A stretch of DNA of 64,000 nt from Roseateles sp. XES5 (lineage in GTDB: Bacteria > Pseudomonadota > Alphaproteobacteria > Rhizobiales > Rhizobiaceae), in assembly GCF_020535545.1 (NCBI RefSeq), contig NZ_CP084752.1, positions 682,001 through 746,000 on the forward strand, read 5' to 3'. Under the pieces are notes generated by a model. It searched no databases, was not told the DNA's origin, and was given only the letters and a program-made list of their open reading frames with translations. This document shows, in pieces, positions 8,829-18,901 of this stretch; positions within the stretch are counted from its first letter, which is position 1; the number at the start of each line of letters is the position of its first letter. A program made the translations under genes and the position numbers.

Positions 8829-9995
8829 TCAACGCTGCCGTTCGAGGATCGAGACGTAGTTGGCGACGGCGGCGCCGCCCATGTTGAAGAGACCGCCGAG
8901 CGTGGCGCCGGGGACCTGGATGCCGCCGGCCTCGCCGGCGAGCTGCATGGCGGTCAGCACATGCATGGAAACGCCCGTCGCGCCGATGGGATGACCCTTG
9001 GCCTTGAGCCCGCCGGACGGATTGACCGGGAGGCGGCCGTTCCTTGCGGTCTCGCCGGAAAGGGCGAGCCTGCCGCCCTCGCCGGGTTTTGCAAGGCCCA
9101 TCGCCTCGTATTCGATGAGCTCGGCAATGGTGAAGCAGTCGTGGGTTTCGACGAAGGAGAGGTCGCCGAGCGTCGCGCCGGCCTCCGCGAGCGCCTGCCG
9201 CCAGGCCTCCGCGCAGCCCTCGAAACGCAGGATGTCGCGCTTCGACATGGGCAGGAAATCCTGCACATGGGCGCTCGCCCGGAAGGCGATGGCGCGCGGG
9301 GCGCTGGCGGCCGCGTCCGAGGACGCCAGAACGACGGCGGCCGCCCCATCGGAGACGAGCGAACAATCCGTGCGTTTCAGGGGGCCGGCGACGAAGGGGT
9401 TCTTCTCGCTCTCGGTGCGGCAGAAATCGAAGCCGAGGTCCTTCTGCATCTGGGCATAGGGATTGGCGACGCCGTTCCGGTGGTTCTTTGCGGCGATGGC
9501 GGCGAGCGCGTCGGACTGATCGCCATGGCGCTGGAAATAGGCCGAGGCGATACGGCCGAAGACGCCGGCAAAACCGGCAGGGGTGTCGCCGTCCTCCGGC
9601 AGATAGGAGGCTTTCAGGAGATTGGCGCCGATCTCGGCGGCGGGCGTCCTCGTCATCTGCTCGACGCCGACGACGAGCACGTATCGGGCGGCCCCGGCGC
9701 GAATGGCGCGGATACCCTGATGCACGGCGGCCGAGCCGGTGGCGCAGGCATTTTCCACCCGCGTCGCGGGCTTGAAGCGCAGCGCGTCGTCGGCCTGCAG
9801 CACGAGGCTGGCGGTGAAGTCCTGCGGCGAGAAGCCGGCGTTGAAATGACCGAGCACGATCTCGTCGATATCGCCCGCCGCCAGGCCCGCATGGGCGATG
9901 GCCTCGCGGGCCACGGTGACGATCAGGCTTTCGACCGTCTCGCCTTCGAGCTTGCCGAAACGCGTATGCGCCCAGCCGATGATGGAAACGTCCAT
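8829..9995 (-). CDS. Thiolase family protein (acetyl-CoA acetyltransferase/SCP-x type)
   Basis: A 388-residue thiolase-fold protein. It has the nucleophile region VENACATGSAAVHQG (Cys near residue 85), the HDCFTIAELI motif and the C-terminal NPSGGLKAKGHPIGATG loop with the conserved His. The pattern resembles SCP-x/nonspecific lipid-transfer thiolases more than classical AtoB. It is predicted to act on acyl-CoA thioesters in the cytoplasm; the substrate is unknown. ATG at 9995 has GGGAGG about 8 bp upstream. It is followed by the crcB leader, with no linked beta-oxidation genes. Confidence 0.85.
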   Translation of the reverse strand: MDVSIIGWAHTRFGKLEGETVESLIVTVAREAIAHAGLAAGDIDEIVLGHFNAGFSPQDFTASLVLQADDALRFKPATRVENACATGSAAVHQGIRAIRAGAARYVLVVGVEQMTRTPAAEIGANLLKASYLPEDGDTPAGFAGVFGRIASAYFQRHGDQSDALAAIAAKNHRNGVANPYAQMQKDLGFDFCRTESEKNPFVAGPLKRTDCSLVSDGAAAVVLASSDAAASAPRAIAFRASAHVQDFLPMSKRDILRFEGCAEAWRQALAEAGATLGDLSFVETHDCFTIAELIEYEAMGLAKPGEGGRLALSGETARNGRLPVNPSGGLKAKGHPIGATGVSMHVLTAMQLAGEAGGIQVPGATLGGLFNMGGAAVANYVSILERQR

Positions 9996-10052
9996 GAGCA
10001 ATCCTCCCGCCGCCATGATGGGACCGCGGCGGCGGGAGGTAAAGGGTGGAGA

Positions 10053-10601
10053 TTACTTGCGCAGCGCGAAGCCGAAGGCGACGAGCGCCCAGCCCTGCAT
10101 GGCAAGGTCGAAAGCGAGGAAGAGGCCGAGCAGCCAGAGGCTGTTCACCGGCCAGCCGAGAATGAAGACCACGCCGGCGAGCGCCGTGACGACGCCGCCG
10201 GCCATCAGCCAGCCCCAGCCGCTTTCCGGCCGCACGCGCCAGGCCGCGAAGATGCGGAAGACGCCGGCGACGAGCAGCGCGGCCGCCATCAGCAAGGTCA
10301 GCACGGCCGAGGTGAGCACCGGATTGACGAAGGCGAGCACGCCCGCGGCAAGATAGAGCAAGGCGCTCAGCGCCCAGGAAATCGTCTCCCGCCAGGCCTT
10401 GACCTGAAAGGCATGGGCGAGATGCACCGCACCGCCGACGATCATCAGCATGCCGACATAATAGACCGAGGCGACCGTCGCCATGAAGAGATTGGCGGCG
10501 GCAATGCCGCCGAAAGCAAGCAGGACGACGCCGAGGGCGACGAACCAGCCCCATTTCGCACGCACGTCGGAGAGAGGATTCATTCCGGGGGAGAGGACCA
10601 T
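10053..10601 (-). CDS. HdeD family membrane protein (DUF308)
   Basis: A 182-residue inner-membrane protein with about six hydrophobic helices arranged as repeated pairs, matching HdeD/DUF308 proteins. HdeD is linked to acid resistance in E. coli, but the role in rhizobia is not established. The start at 10601 reads MVLSPGMNPL; an internal ATG (10583) is possible. It is divergent from betI, with about 150 bp between, and is probably unrelated to choline metabolism. Confidence 0.85.
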   Translation of the reverse strand: MVLSPGMNPLSDVRAKWGWFVALGVVLLAFGGIAAANLFMATVASVYYVGMLMIVGGAVHLAHAFQVKAWRETISWALSALLYLAAGVLAFVNPVLTSAVLTLLMAAALLVAGVFRIFAAWRVRPESGWGWLMAGGVVTALAGVVFILGWPVNSLWLLGLFLAFDLAMQGWALVAFGFALRK

Positions 10602-10700
10602 GATGCACCTCGAAAAATGAATGAAAACAAAGCCAGCCTAACATGAAACCGGCGGGCTTTGCGACAGCCGATTGTGGCCTGGCCCGGGCAGCAGATTTTT

Positions 10701-10718
10701 ATTGATTGATCACTCAAT
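10701..10718. promoter_or_regulatory. Probable BetI operator
   Basis: ATTGATTGATCACTCAAT is a near-perfect 18-bp palindrome centred on TGATCA, flanked by T-rich and A-rich arms that extend the symmetry. It lies 35 bp upstream of the betI ATG, where the TetR-family repressor BetI is expected to autoregulate the bet operon. Confidence 0.65.
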
Positions 10719-10752
10719 TAAAAATATTCTTGACCAAAAGCAGGGGACGAGC

Positions 10753-11388
10753 ATGCCGAAGGTTGGAATGGAGCCGGTGCGCCGCAAGGCGCTGGTGGAC
10801 GCGACGCTCCGGGCGGTCGGCGACCATGGCTCGCTGACCGTGACCATGTCGGAAATCGCTCGCCATGCCGGCGTCTCCCCGGCCCTCGCGCATCACTATT
10901 TCGGCTCCAAGGAACAGCTCGTCATCGAGACGATCCGCAGCCTCTTGCGCCAGTTGCGCGCCGATGCGGTGGCGGCCCTCACGGCGGCGGCGACACCACG
11001 GGAGCGGCTTTCGGCCGTCATCCGCGTCAATTTCCAGGCGCACCAGTTCGCGCCGGAGACGGTGGCGGCCTGGCTTGCCTTCTATTCGGAGGCGCAGCGC
11101 TCGGAAGCCGTGCGGCGGCTGCTCGTCGTCTATGCGCGGCGGCTCAATTCCAACCTGCTTGCCAGCCTCAAGCAGCTTTGCCCGGCCGAGCGCGCCCGCG
11201 AGATCGCCGACGGGGCGGCCGCGATGATCGACGGGCTCTACCTGCGGCAGGGGCTGAAATCGGCGCCCGTCAGCATCGAGTCCTCGATCGCGCTGACGGA
11301 AGGCTACCTCAATGCCCAGCTTGCCGCCGTCGCAAGCGCCGCTTGCGCCGCCGCGGGCCGACGACCACCCGTCACACGGGCGCGATAG
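10753..11388 (+). CDS. betI: Choline-responsive repressor BetI
   Basis: A 211-residue TetR-family regulator. The N-terminal helix-turn-helix (about 25-55; MSEIARHAGVSPALAHHYFGSKEQL) is followed by the BetI ligand domain, which senses choline and relieves repression of the bet genes. ATG at 10753 (MPKVGMEPVRRKALVDATL) is the canonical BetI N-terminus and follows an AGGGGACGA site. It is first in betI-betC-betB-betA. Confidence 0.95.
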   Translation: MPKVGMEPVRRKALVDATLRAVGDHGSLTVTMSEIARHAGVSPALAHHYFGSKEQLVIETIRSLLRQLRADAVAALTAAATPRERLSAVIRVNFQAHQFAPETVAAWLAFYSEAQRSEAVRRLLVVYARRLNSNLLASLKQLCPAERAREIADGAAAMIDGLYLRQGLKSAPVSIESSIALTEGYLNAQLAAVASAACAAAGRRPPVTRAR

Positions 11389-11429
11389 AGATTCCGGATA
11401 CCTGTTTCATTCATTTCAAGGACCAGCCC

Positions 11430-12959
11430 GTGACCGCCAGCAAGCCGAACATCCTGATCATCATGGTCGACCAGCTCAACGGGACCTTTTTCCCCGACGG
11501 GCCGGCGGACTGGCTGCATGCGCCACACATGAAGACGCTCGCCGCGCGCTCGGCGCGGTTCCGCAACAACTATACGTCCTCGCCGCTCTGCGCGCCCGCC
11601 CGCGCCTCCTTCATGGCCGGCCAGTTGCCGAGCCGCACGCGGGTCTATGACAATGCGGCGGAATACGTTTCCTCCATCCCCACCTTCGCCCATCACCTGC
11701 GCCGCGCCGGCTATTACACGGCGCTGTCGGGCAAGATGCATTTCGTCGGGCCGGACCAGCTGCACGGTTTCGAGGAGCGGCTGACCACCGACATCTACCC
11801 CGCCGATTTCGGCTGGACGCCCGATTACCGCAAGCCGGGCGAGCGCATCGACTGGTGGTATCACAATATGGGTTCGGTGACGGGCGCGGGCGTGGCCGAG
11901 ATCACCAACCAGATGGAATATGACGACGAGGTCGCCTTCCTCGCCAACCAGAAACTCTACCAGCTTTCCCGCGAGAACGACGACCAGTACCGCCGTCCCT
12001 GGTGCCTCACCGTCTCCTTCACCCATCCGCACGACCCCTATGTGGCGCGCCGGAAATTCTGGGACCTCTACGAGGATTGCGCGCATCTGACGCCCGAGGT
12101 CGGCATGCTGGAGGAGCAGGACCCGCATTCCGCCCGCATCCTGCATTCCTGCGACTATGCCAAGTTCGCCATCAGCGGCGAGGACGTGCGCCGCTCGCGC
12201 CAGGCCTATTTCGCCAATATCTCCTATCTCGACGAGAAGGTCGGCGAACTCGTCGACACGCTGACGCGCACGCGCATGCTGGACGAGACGCTGGTGCTCT
12301 TCTGCTCCGACCATGGCGACATGCTCGGCGAGCGCGGCCTGTGGTTCAAGATGAACTTCTTCGAGGGGTCGGCCCGCGTGCCGCTGATGGTTGCCGGCCC
12401 AGGCGTGACGCCCGGCCTGCATCTGGCGCCGACCTCCAATCTCGACGTGACGCCGACGCTCTGCGACCTCGCCGGCATCTCCATGGACGAGGTGATGCCC
12501 TGGACCGACGGGGAAAGCCTGCTGCCCGTCATCAACGGCGCGGAACGCACGACGCCGGTGCTGATGGAATATGCGGCCGAAGCCTCCTATGCGCCGCTCG
12601 TCGGTATTCGCGAAGGCAAGTGGAAATACATCCATTGCGAACTCGATCCCGAACAGCTCTACGATCTCGAGGCCGATCCGCAGGAACTGACGAACCTTGC
12701 GGCCTCCGACAATCCGGGGATCCGGGCGACACTGGATGCCTTCCGCCAGATGCGCGAGGCGCGCTGGGACATGGCCGCCTTCGACGCCGCCGTGCGCGAG
12801 AGCCAGGCGCGGCGCTGGGTGGTCTACGAGGCGCTGCGCAACGGCGCCTATTATCCATGGGACCACCAGCCGCTGCAGAAGGCATCCGAACGCTACATGC
12901 GCAACCACATGAACCTCGACAATCTCGAGGAATCCAAACGCTATCCGCGAGGAGAATGA
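11430..12959 (+). CDS. betC: Choline-sulfatase BetC
   Basis: A 509-residue type I sulfatase that hydrolyses choline-O-sulfate to choline and sulfate. The signature CAPAR starts at Cys54, the residue converted to formylglycine and the same position as in the characterised Sinorhizobium enzyme. Metal ligands are visible as VDQ near residue 14 and [10 protein letters not shown] near residue 295. The start is GTG at 11430 ([15 protein letters not shown]), after AAGGA. It sits between betI and betB, the order typical of Sinorhizobium, and is absent from enteric bet operons. The sulfate released could feed the nearby cys genes. Confidence 0.95.
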   Translation: MTASKPNILIIMVDQLNGTFFPDGPADWLHAPHMKTLAARSARFRNNYTSSPLCAPARASFMAGQLPSRTRVYDNAAEYVSSIPTFAHHLRRAGYYTALSGKMHFVGPDQLHGFEERLTTDIYPADFGWTPDYRKPGERIDWWYHNMGSVTGAGVAEITNQMEYDDEVAFLANQKLYQLSRENDDQYRRPWCLTVSFTHPHDPYVARRKFWDLYEDCAHLTPEVGMLEEQDPHSARILHSCDYAKFAISGEDVRRSRQAYFANISYLDEKVGELVDTLTRTRMLDETLVLFCSDHGDMLGERGLWFKMNFFEGSARVPLMVAGPGVTPGLHLAPTSNLDVTPTLCDLAGISMDEVMPWTDGESLLPVINGAERTTPVLMEYAAEASYAPLVGIREGKWKYIHCELDPEQLYDLEADPQELTNLAASDNPGIRATLDAFRQMREARWDMAAFDAAVRESQARRWVVYEALRNGAYYPWDHQPLQKASERYMRNHMNLDNLEESKRYPRGE

Positions 12960-12960
12960 C

Positions 12961-14424
12961 ATGAAAGCCCAACCGAAAGCCTCGCATTTCATCGACGGCG
13001 ACTATGTCGAGGATACCGCCGGCACGCCCTTTGAGAGCCTCTATCCCGCCACCGGCGAGGTGATCGCGAAGCTCCATGCCGCAACGCCCGCCATCGTGGA
13101 AAAGGCCATCGCCTCCGCCAAGCGCGCGCAGAAGGAATGGGCGGCGATGAGCCCCACCGCGCGCGGCCGCATTCTCAAGCGCGCCGCCGAGATCATGCGC
13201 GAGAGGAACCGCGAACTTTCCGAACTGGAAACGCTCGACACCGGCAAGCCGATCCAGGAAACCATCGTCGCCGATCCGACCTCGGGCGCCGACGCCTTCG
13301 AATTCTTCGGCGGCATCGCGGCGGCGGGCCTGAACGGCGACTATATCCCGCTCGGGCAGGACTTCGCCTTCACCAAGCGCGTGCCGCTCGGCGTGTGCGT
13401 GGGCATCGGCGCCTGGAACTATCCGCAGCAGATCGCCTGCTGGAAGGGCGCGCCAGCGCTGGTCTGCGGCAATGCCATGGTCTTCAAGCCCTCGGAAAAC
13501 ACCCCGCTCGGCGCGCTGAAGATCGCGGAAATCCTCATCGAGGCCGGCCTGCCGAAGGGCCTCTACAACGTCATCCAGGGGGATCGTTCGACGGGGCCGC
13601 TGCTTGTCAACCACCCTGACATCGCCAAGGTCTCGCTGACCGGCTCCGTACCGACCGGCAAGAAGGTGGCGGGCGCCGCCGCGTCCGACCTCAAGCATGT
13701 CACGATGGAACTTGGCGGCAAGTCGCCGCTCATCGTCTTCGACGACGCCGACCTCGAAAGCGCCATCGGCGGGGCGATGCTCGGCAACTTCTATTCGACG
13801 GGCCAGGTCTGCTCCAACGGCACCCGCGTCTTCGTGCAGAAGGGCATCAAGCAGAAGTTCCTCGCCCGCCTCAAGGAGCGCACGGAGAAGATCCTGATCG
13901 GCGATCCGATGGACGAGGCGACGCAGCTCGGTCCGATGGTCTCGAAGGCCCAGCGCGACAAGGTTCTCGACTATATCGGCAAGGGCAAGGCCGAGGGCGC
14001 GACGCTTCTGACGGGCGGCGGCATTCCGAACGACGTTTCGGGTGAAGGCACCTATATCCAGCCGACCGTCTTCGCCGATGTCACCGACGACATGACCATC
14101 GCCCGCGAGGAGATCTTCGGGCCCGTCATGTGCGTGCTCGACTTCGACAGCGAGGGCGAGGTGATCGCCCGCGGCAACGCCACGGAATTCGGCCTGTCCG
14201 GCGGCGTCTTCACCGCCGACATCACCCGCGCGCACCGCGTCGTCGACCAGCTCGAAGCCGGCACGCTGTGGATCAACACCTACAACCTCTGCCCCGTGGA
14301 AATCCCCTTCGGCGGCTCCAAGCAGTCCGGTTTCGGGCGGGAAAACTCGCTGGCCGCACTGGAGCATTATTCGGAGCTGAAGACGGTCTATGTCTCCATG
14401 GGCAAGGTCGAGGCACCGTATTGA
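12961..14424 (+). CDS. betB: Betaine aldehyde dehydrogenase BetB
   Basis: A 487-residue NAD(P)-dependent aldehyde dehydrogenase that oxidises betaine aldehyde to glycine betaine. The catalytic Glu lies in [12 protein letters not shown] (near residue 250) and the nucleophilic Cys in [13 protein letters not shown] (near residue 284). The GSVPTGKKV cofactor loop is present. The ATG lies one base after the betC stop, with GAGGAG inside the end of betC. Length is standard for BetB. Confidence 0.95.
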   Translation: MKAQPKASHFIDGDYVEDTAGTPFESLYPATGEVIAKLHAATPAIVEKAIASAKRAQKEWAAMSPTARGRILKRAAEIMRERNRELSELETLDTGKPIQETIVADPTSGADAFEFFGGIAAAGLNGDYIPLGQDFAFTKRVPLGVCVGIGAWNYPQQIACWKGAPALVCGNAMVFKPSENTPLGALKIAEILIEAGLPKGLYNVIQGDRSTGPLLVNHPDIAKVSLTGSVPTGKKVAGAAASDLKHVTMELGGKSPLIVFDDADLESAIGGAMLGNFYSTGQVCSNGTRVFVQKGIKQKFLARLKERTEKILIGDPMDEATQLGPMVSKAQRDKVLDYIGKGKAEGATLLTGGGIPNDVSGEGTYIQPTVFADVTDDMTIAREEIFGPVMCVLDFDSEGEVIARGNATEFGLSGGVFTADITRAHRVVDQLEAGTLWINTYNLCPVEIPFGGSKQSGFGRENSLAALEHYSELKTVYVSMGKVEAPY

Positions 14425-14435
14425 GGTAGGGGATT

Positions 14436-14491
14436 GCCCTCATCCGCCGTCGCGGCCTCTCTCGGGGAGAGGGCGGCCGCCGGATGAGGGC
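14436..14491. repeat. Intergenic palindromic element (betB-betA)
   Basis: An 11-bp perfect inverted repeat, GCCCTCATCCG (14436-14446) and CGGATGAGGGC (14481-14491), encloses a second hairpin (CCTCTC...GAGAGG). This organisation resembles the short palindromic repeats scattered through rhizobial genomes. It may attenuate or stabilise the mRNA between betB and betA. Confidence 0.6.
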
Positions 14492-14526
14492 GCTTGCCGC
14501 AGGCAGGAATTCAGGGGGCAAACGCC

Positions 14527-16179
14527 ATGCAGAACGCAGACTATATCATCATCGGCTCCGGCTCGGCCGGCTCGGCGCTGGCCTATCGTCTTTCGGAAGA
14601 CGGCAAGCACACGGTCATGGTGCTGGAATATGGCGGCTCGGATATCGGGCCGTTCATCCAGATGCCGGCCGCGCTCGCCTGGCCGATGAGCATGAAGCGC
14701 TACAACTGGGGTTACCTCTCCGAGCCTGAGCCCAACCTCAACAACCGGCGCATCACCGCCCCGCGCGGCAAGGTGATCGGCGGCTCGTCCTCCATCAACG
14801 GCCTCGTCTATGTGCGCGGCCATGCAGAGGACTTCAACCGCTGGGAAGAGCTCGGCGCGCAGGGTTGGGCCTATGCAGACGTGCTGCCCTACTACAAGCG
14901 GCTGGAGACCTCGCTCGGCGGCGAAGCGGGCTGGCGCGGCACGAACGGGCCGCTGCATGTGCGGCGCGGGCCGGTGACGAACCCGCTCTTCCACGCCTTC
15001 ATCCAGGCCGGCCAGCAGGCCGGCTTCGAGACGACGGACGATTACAACGGCTCCAAGCAGGAAGGTTTCGGCCTGATGGAGCAGACGATCTACAACGGGC
15101 GGCGCTGGTCGGCGGCCAATGCCTATCTGCGCCCGGCGATGAAGCGGCAGAACGTTTCCCTCGTGCGCTGCTTCGCGCGCAAGATCGTCATCGAGAACGG
15201 CCGCGCCGTCGGCGTCGAGATCGAGCGAAACGGCAAGATCGAGGTGGTGAAGGCGAACCGGGAAGTCGTCGTCTCGGCCTCCTCCTTCAACTCGCCGAAG
15301 CTGCTGATGCTTTCGGGCATCGGCCCGGCGCAACACCTCAAGGACATGGGCATCGCGGTGAAGGTGGACCGGCCGGGCGTCGGCGCCAACCTGCAGGACC
15401 ATATGGAATTCTATTTCCAGCAGGTCTCCACCAAGCCGGTCTCGCTCTATTCTTGGCTGCCGTGGTTCTGGCAGGGCGTGGCGGGCGCGCAGTGGCTGCT
15501 GTCCAAGGGCGGGCTCGGCGCGTCCAACCAGTTCGAGGCCTGCGCCTTCCTGCGCTCGGCGGCCGGGCTGAAGCAGCCGGACATCCAGTATCACTTCCTG
15601 CCCGTCGCCATCTCCTATGACGGCAAGGCGGCGGCCAAGAGCCACGGCTTCCAGGTGCATGTCGGCTATAACCTGTCGAAGTCGCGCGGCAGCGTCACGC
15701 TGCGCTCGTCCGACCCTGGGGCCGATCCGATGATCCGCTTCAACTATATGAGCCACGAGGAAGACTGGGTGAAGTTCCGCCACTGCGTGCGTCTCACCCG
15801 CGAGATCTTCGGCCAGAAGGCCTTCGACGACTTCCGCGGGCCGGAAATCCAGCCCGGCGAGAGAGTGCAGACGGACGACGAGATCGACGCCTTCCTGCGC
15901 GAGCATCTGGAAAGCGCCTACCATCCCTGCGGCACCTGCCGCATGGGCGCGGCGGACGATCCGATGGCGGTGGTCGACCCGCAGACCCGCGTCATCGGCG
16001 TCGATGGCCTGCGCGTCGCGGATTCGTCCATCTTCCCGCATGTCACCTACGGCAACCTCAACGCCCCCTCGATCATGACGGGCGAAAAGGCCGCCGACCA
16101 TATCCTCGGCAAACAACCCCTCGCCCGCTCCAACCAGGAGCCCTGGACGAACCCGCGGGCGGCGGTGAGCGATCGGTGA
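14527..16179 (+). CDS. betA: Choline dehydrogenase BetA
   Basis: A 550-residue FAD-dependent GMC oxidoreductase that oxidises choline to betaine aldehyde at the membrane. It has the N-terminal dinucleotide-binding [13 protein letters not shown], the GMC signature [20 protein letters not shown] (about 80-100), and the C-terminal [10 protein letters not shown] and [15 protein letters not shown] segments containing the catalytic His/Asn. It starts at ATG 14527 after a GGGGGC site. It is the last gene of the bet operon. Confidence 0.95.
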   Translation: MQNADYIIIGSGSAGSALAYRLSEDGKHTVMVLEYGGSDIGPFIQMPAALAWPMSMKRYNWGYLSEPEPNLNNRRITAPRGKVIGGSSSINGLVYVRGHAEDFNRWEELGAQGWAYADVLPYYKRLETSLGGEAGWRGTNGPLHVRRGPVTNPLFHAFIQAGQQAGFETTDDYNGSKQEGFGLMEQTIYNGRRWSAANAYLRPAMKRQNVSLVRCFARKIVIENGRAVGVEIERNGKIEVVKANREVVVSASSFNSPKLLMLSGIGPAQHLKDMGIAVKVDRPGVGANLQDHMEFYFQQVSTKPVSLYSWLPWFWQGVAGAQWLLSKGGLGASNQFEACAFLRSAAGLKQPDIQYHFLPVAISYDGKAAAKSHGFQVHVGYNLSKSRGSVTLRSSDPGADPMIRFNYMSHEEDWVKFRHCVRLTREIFGQKAFDDFRGPEIQPGERVQTDDEIDAFLREHLESAYHPCGTCRMGAADDPMAVVDPQTRVIGVDGLRVADSSIFPHVTYGNLNAPSIMTGEKAADHILGKQPLARSNQEPWTNPRAAVSDR

Positions 16180-16262
16180 CGGTCTCGCCGACCGATCCAT
16201 CGCCAAGAGATCTCGCGATGACCCCGGCATAGTCATCGGGGCACGCCTGCTCTACGGAATCT

Positions 16263-16310
16263 TGTTGGTGTAATTGCCAACAGGATTGCTTGATGGTATA
16301 AACACCAACA
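16263..16310. promoter_or_regulatory. Tandem palindromic operators of the toxin-antitoxin pair
   Basis: Two 20-bp sites, TGTTGGTGTAATTGCCAACA (16263-16282) and TGATGGTATAAACACCAACA (16291-16310), share 15 of 20 positions and are each palindromic. Their centres are 28 bp apart, and the second ends on the A of the toxin ATG. This placement fits autorepression by the HTH antitoxin. Confidence 0.6.
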
Positions 16311-16612
16311 TGAAAGCGCGGCTGATCGTCAAGACCCGAAGACAGATCGGCGAGGCCATGTTCGCGGACCTCGTGATATGGCTGACGCCCGAACCGTTGC
16401 GCGGCAGCCATCACTCCTTCAAATACCGTCTGGCCTTCGTGGTCGATGGCGTCTGCGTGATGCGTTACGACAACGAGGCCGGCAAAGGGGACCACAAACA
16501 TATCGGCGTCGAAGAACATTCCTATGTCTTTGAGTCCGTCGAGAAGCTGCTGCTGGACTTTGACGCAGACATGAAAGGATGGATCGATGGAAACGCTGAC
16601 CGTGAAGATTGA
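16310..16612 (+). CDS. TumE-like (DUF6516) toxin
   Basis: A 100-residue protein with the pattern of the TumE/DUF6516 toxin family: VIWLTPEP, HSFKYRLAFVVDGVCVMRYDNEAGKGDHKH in the centre (cited in two parts: HSFKYRLAFVVDG, then RYDNEAGKGDHKH), and a C-terminal LLLDFDADMKGW helix. The His/Asp-rich centre may be catalytic, but the target is unknown. ATG at 16310 directly abuts the second operator; an upstream TTG (16274) lies inside the operators and is unlikely. It overlaps the downstream HTH gene by 26 bp. Confidence 0.75.
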   Translation: MKARLIVKTRRQIGEAMFADLVIWLTPEPLRGSHHSFKYRLAFVVDGVCVMRYDNEAGKGDHKHIGVEEHSYVFESVEKLLLDFDADMKGWIDGNADRED

Positions 16613-16946
16613 AAGCATGAAGGATGTGATTGCTTCAGCAGTCGATGCCGCGAAGCGGGCGGAGGCGGGCGAGGCCTTTGAGGCTCGCTCCGTACTGTCG
16701 TTCGATTCATGGGAATCGATGCACCGGACGCTAGCGCCAAAACGAACCGAGATCGTCATGGCGATGGCCGGCCGGGGTTCCCTCACCGTGCGCGAGGTGG
16801 CGAAGCTGGTGAACCGCGATATCAAGAACGTTCATGGGGACCTGGACATGTTGGCGAAGAGCGGCGTGATCGACAAGACCGAGGGCGGCTTCGCCTTCCC
16901 CTACGACCGTATTCATGTCGAATTCGACATGGAGGCGGCCGCCTGA
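16587..16946 (+). CDS. HTH antitoxin of the TumE-type pair
   Basis: A 119-residue protein with a winged helix-turn-helix (about 50-110; GSLTVREVAKLVNRDIKNVH, then LDMLAKSGVIDKTEGG). It resembles the MarR-like HVO_A0114-type proteins found beside TumE toxins. Its likely roles are to neutralise the toxin and repress the operon through the two palindromes upstream. It starts at ATG 16587 inside the end of the toxin gene, so translation is probably coupled. Toxin-before-antitoxin order is the rule for this family. Confidence 0.75.
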   Translation: METLTVKIESMKDVIASAVDAAKRAEAGEAFEARSVLSFDSWESMHRTLAPKRTEIVMAMAGRGSLTVREVAKLVNRDIKNVHGDLDMLAKSGVIDKTEGGFAFPYDRIHVEFDMEAAA

Positions 16947-17148
16947 TCTTATTGCCCGCAGGCAGCTTATTTTCTACTATTTTTATAGAATAATATCAAA
17001 GCGTTCCCCGGCGGCAGGATTTCTGCACCGGGGCTGAGATGGAGAGATATTTGCTCTTCGTCCCAAGGCTTTGGAAATCCGTTTTGCTGTCTCTCCCGTT
17101 TCGCCCCTGCGATAATCCGGCAAATTCTCGCAAAGGCTTGGAAACGGA

Positions 17149-17946
17149 ATGACTGCTCTTACCGGAAACGGGATCGCGGAAGCCCTGAACGACAAACTGG
17201 CCGGTCTCGACCTTGCCGGGCGCCTGGCGCTTGTGGCGGAGCTTGGCGGGCGCGCCGTCTTCACCACCAGCCTCGGCATCGAGGACCAGGTCATCACCGC
17301 CGCCATCGGCACGGGGCGCCTTGCCATCGACGTCGCGACGCTGGAGACCGGCCGCCTCTTCAAGGAGACGGTCGACCTCATCGACGAGACCGAGGAACAG
17401 TACGGCATCACCATCACCCGCTATCATCCGGTGCAGGACGATATCGACGCTTATGCGGCGAAATACGGCCTCAACGGCTTCTACGAGAGCGTCGAGGCGC
17501 GGCATGCCTGTTGCGGCGTGCGCAAGCTGAAGCCGCTTGCGCGCGCGCTCGAAGGGGCATCCTTCTGGATCACGGGCCTGCGCCGCGGCCAGTCCGGCAA
17601 CCGGGCGGATACGCCCTTCGCCGAATACGACGCCGACCGCAACCTCATCAAGGTGAACCCCCTGGCCGACTGGGACATCGACCGCATCAAGGCCTATGTC
17701 ACCGAAGAGGCCGTGCCGGTGAACCCGATGCACAAGCGCGGTTACCCGTCCATCGGCTGCGAGCCCTGTACGCGCGCCATCAAGCCGGGCGAGCCCGAGC
17801 GCGCCGGCCGCTGGTGGTGGGAAAACGACGAGAAGCGCGAATGCGGCCTGCACGTCGCGGAAGCCGCCGCCTCCCCCTCCCGGCCCCGAGCGTGGCCTGA
17901 ACCGAACAGCCCTCCCAAGGCATCCCTATCTGGAGTGACGAGTTTA
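17149..17946 (+). CDS. cysH: Assimilatory APS reductase CysH (no stop before cysD)
   Basis: Reduces adenosine phosphosulfate to sulfite. It has the [4Fe-4S] cysteines of the bacterial APS-reductase group: the pair in [10 protein letters not shown] (about residues 122-123) and CEPC near residue 205. The catalytic ECGLH is near residue 233. It should therefore use APS directly rather than PAPS. The frame does not stop after [11 protein letters not shown]: it runs through about 28 low-complexity residues into cysD. A stop lies one frame over at 17898-17900, so a single-base change near the 3' end is the simplest explanation. ATG at 17149 follows a purine-rich site. Confidence 0.85.
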
Positions 17947-18900
17947 ATGTCCGATATCCGTAACGAGGCGGAAGCCAAGCACAACGCGACGCCGAAGCCG
18001 CCGCTCGATCCGCACCTGAAGGCGCTGGAAAACGAGGCGATCCATATCTTCCGCGAGGTCGCCGCCGAATTCGAGCGTCCCGTCATGCTCTATTCGATCG
18101 GCAAGGACTCCTCCGTCCTGCTGCATCTCGCCCGCAAGGCCTTCTATCCCGGCCGCGTGCCCTTCCCGCTGCTGCACGTCAACACGGGCTGGAAGTTCGC
18201 CGAGATGATCGCCTTCCGCGACAATATCGTGAAGGAATACGATCTCGACCTCATCGAGCACGTCAACCCGCGCGGCGCGGCGGAGAATGTCACGCCCTTC
18301 TCTCATGGTTCGGCGCTCTATACCGACATCATGAAGACGGAATCGCTGCGCCAGGCGCTCGACGCCGGCAAGTACGACGCGGCCTTCGGCGGCGCACGCC
18401 GCGACGAGGAGGCCTCGCGCGCCAAGGAGCGCATCTACTCCTTCCGCACGCCCGACCACCGCTGGGACCCGCGCAACCAGCGCCCGGAACTGTGGAACGT
18501 CTATAACGGCATGGTCCGTCAGGGCGAGAGCGTGCGCGCCTTCCCGCTGTCCAACTGGACCGAGGTCGACATCTGGCGCTACATCCAGGCAGAAGACATC
18601 CCGATCGTGCCGCTCTATTTCGCCAAGAAGCGTCCCTATGTCGAGCGCGACGGCATGATGATCATGGCCGAGGATCCGCGCCTGGAACTGCTTCCCGGCG
18701 AAGTGAAGCAGGAAGGCGTCATCCGTTTCCGCACGCTCGGCTGCTTCCCGCTGACCGGCGCCATCCGCTCTACCGCCACGACGCTCGACGACATCATTGC
18801 CGAGCTGGAGACCGCGACCGTCTCCGAACGCCAGGGCCGCGCGATCGACCGCGACCAGTCCGGCTCCATGGAAAAGAAGAAACGCGAAGGGTATTTCTGA
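17947..18900 (+). CDS. cysD: Sulfate adenylyltransferase subunit CysD
   Basis: A 317-residue catalytic subunit of ATP sulfurylase, the usual length for rhizobia. It has the PP-loop motif [19 protein letters not shown] (about 55-72), [16 protein letters not shown] (about 155), and a C-terminal [13 protein letters not shown]. It forms APS from ATP and sulfate with CysN. The start at 17947 ([13 protein letters not shown]) has its own TGGAG site 9 bp upstream, which favours separate initiation even though the frame is open from cysH. The cysN ATG follows the stop by one base. Confidence 0.92.
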   Translation: MSDIRNEAEAKHNATPKPPLDPHLKALENEAIHIFREVAAEFERPVMLYSIGKDSSVLLHLARKAFYPGRVPFPLLHVNTGWKFAEMIAFRDNIVKEYDLDLIEHVNPRGAAENVTPFSHGSALYTDIMKTESLRQALDAGKYDAAFGGARRDEEASRAKERIYSFRTPDHRWDPRNQRPELWNVYNGMVRQGESVRAFPLSNWTEVDIWRYIQAEDIPIVPLYFAKKRPYVERDGMMIMAEDPRLELLPGEVKQEGVIRFRTLGCFPLTGAIRSTATTLDDIIAELETATVSERQGRAIDRDQSGSMEKKKREGYF

Positions 18901-18901
18901 G

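Noticed and set aside
16160-16200. Terminator after betA
   Set aside because: A GATCGGT/ACCGATC hairpin is present but lacks a T-run, so it was not listed.
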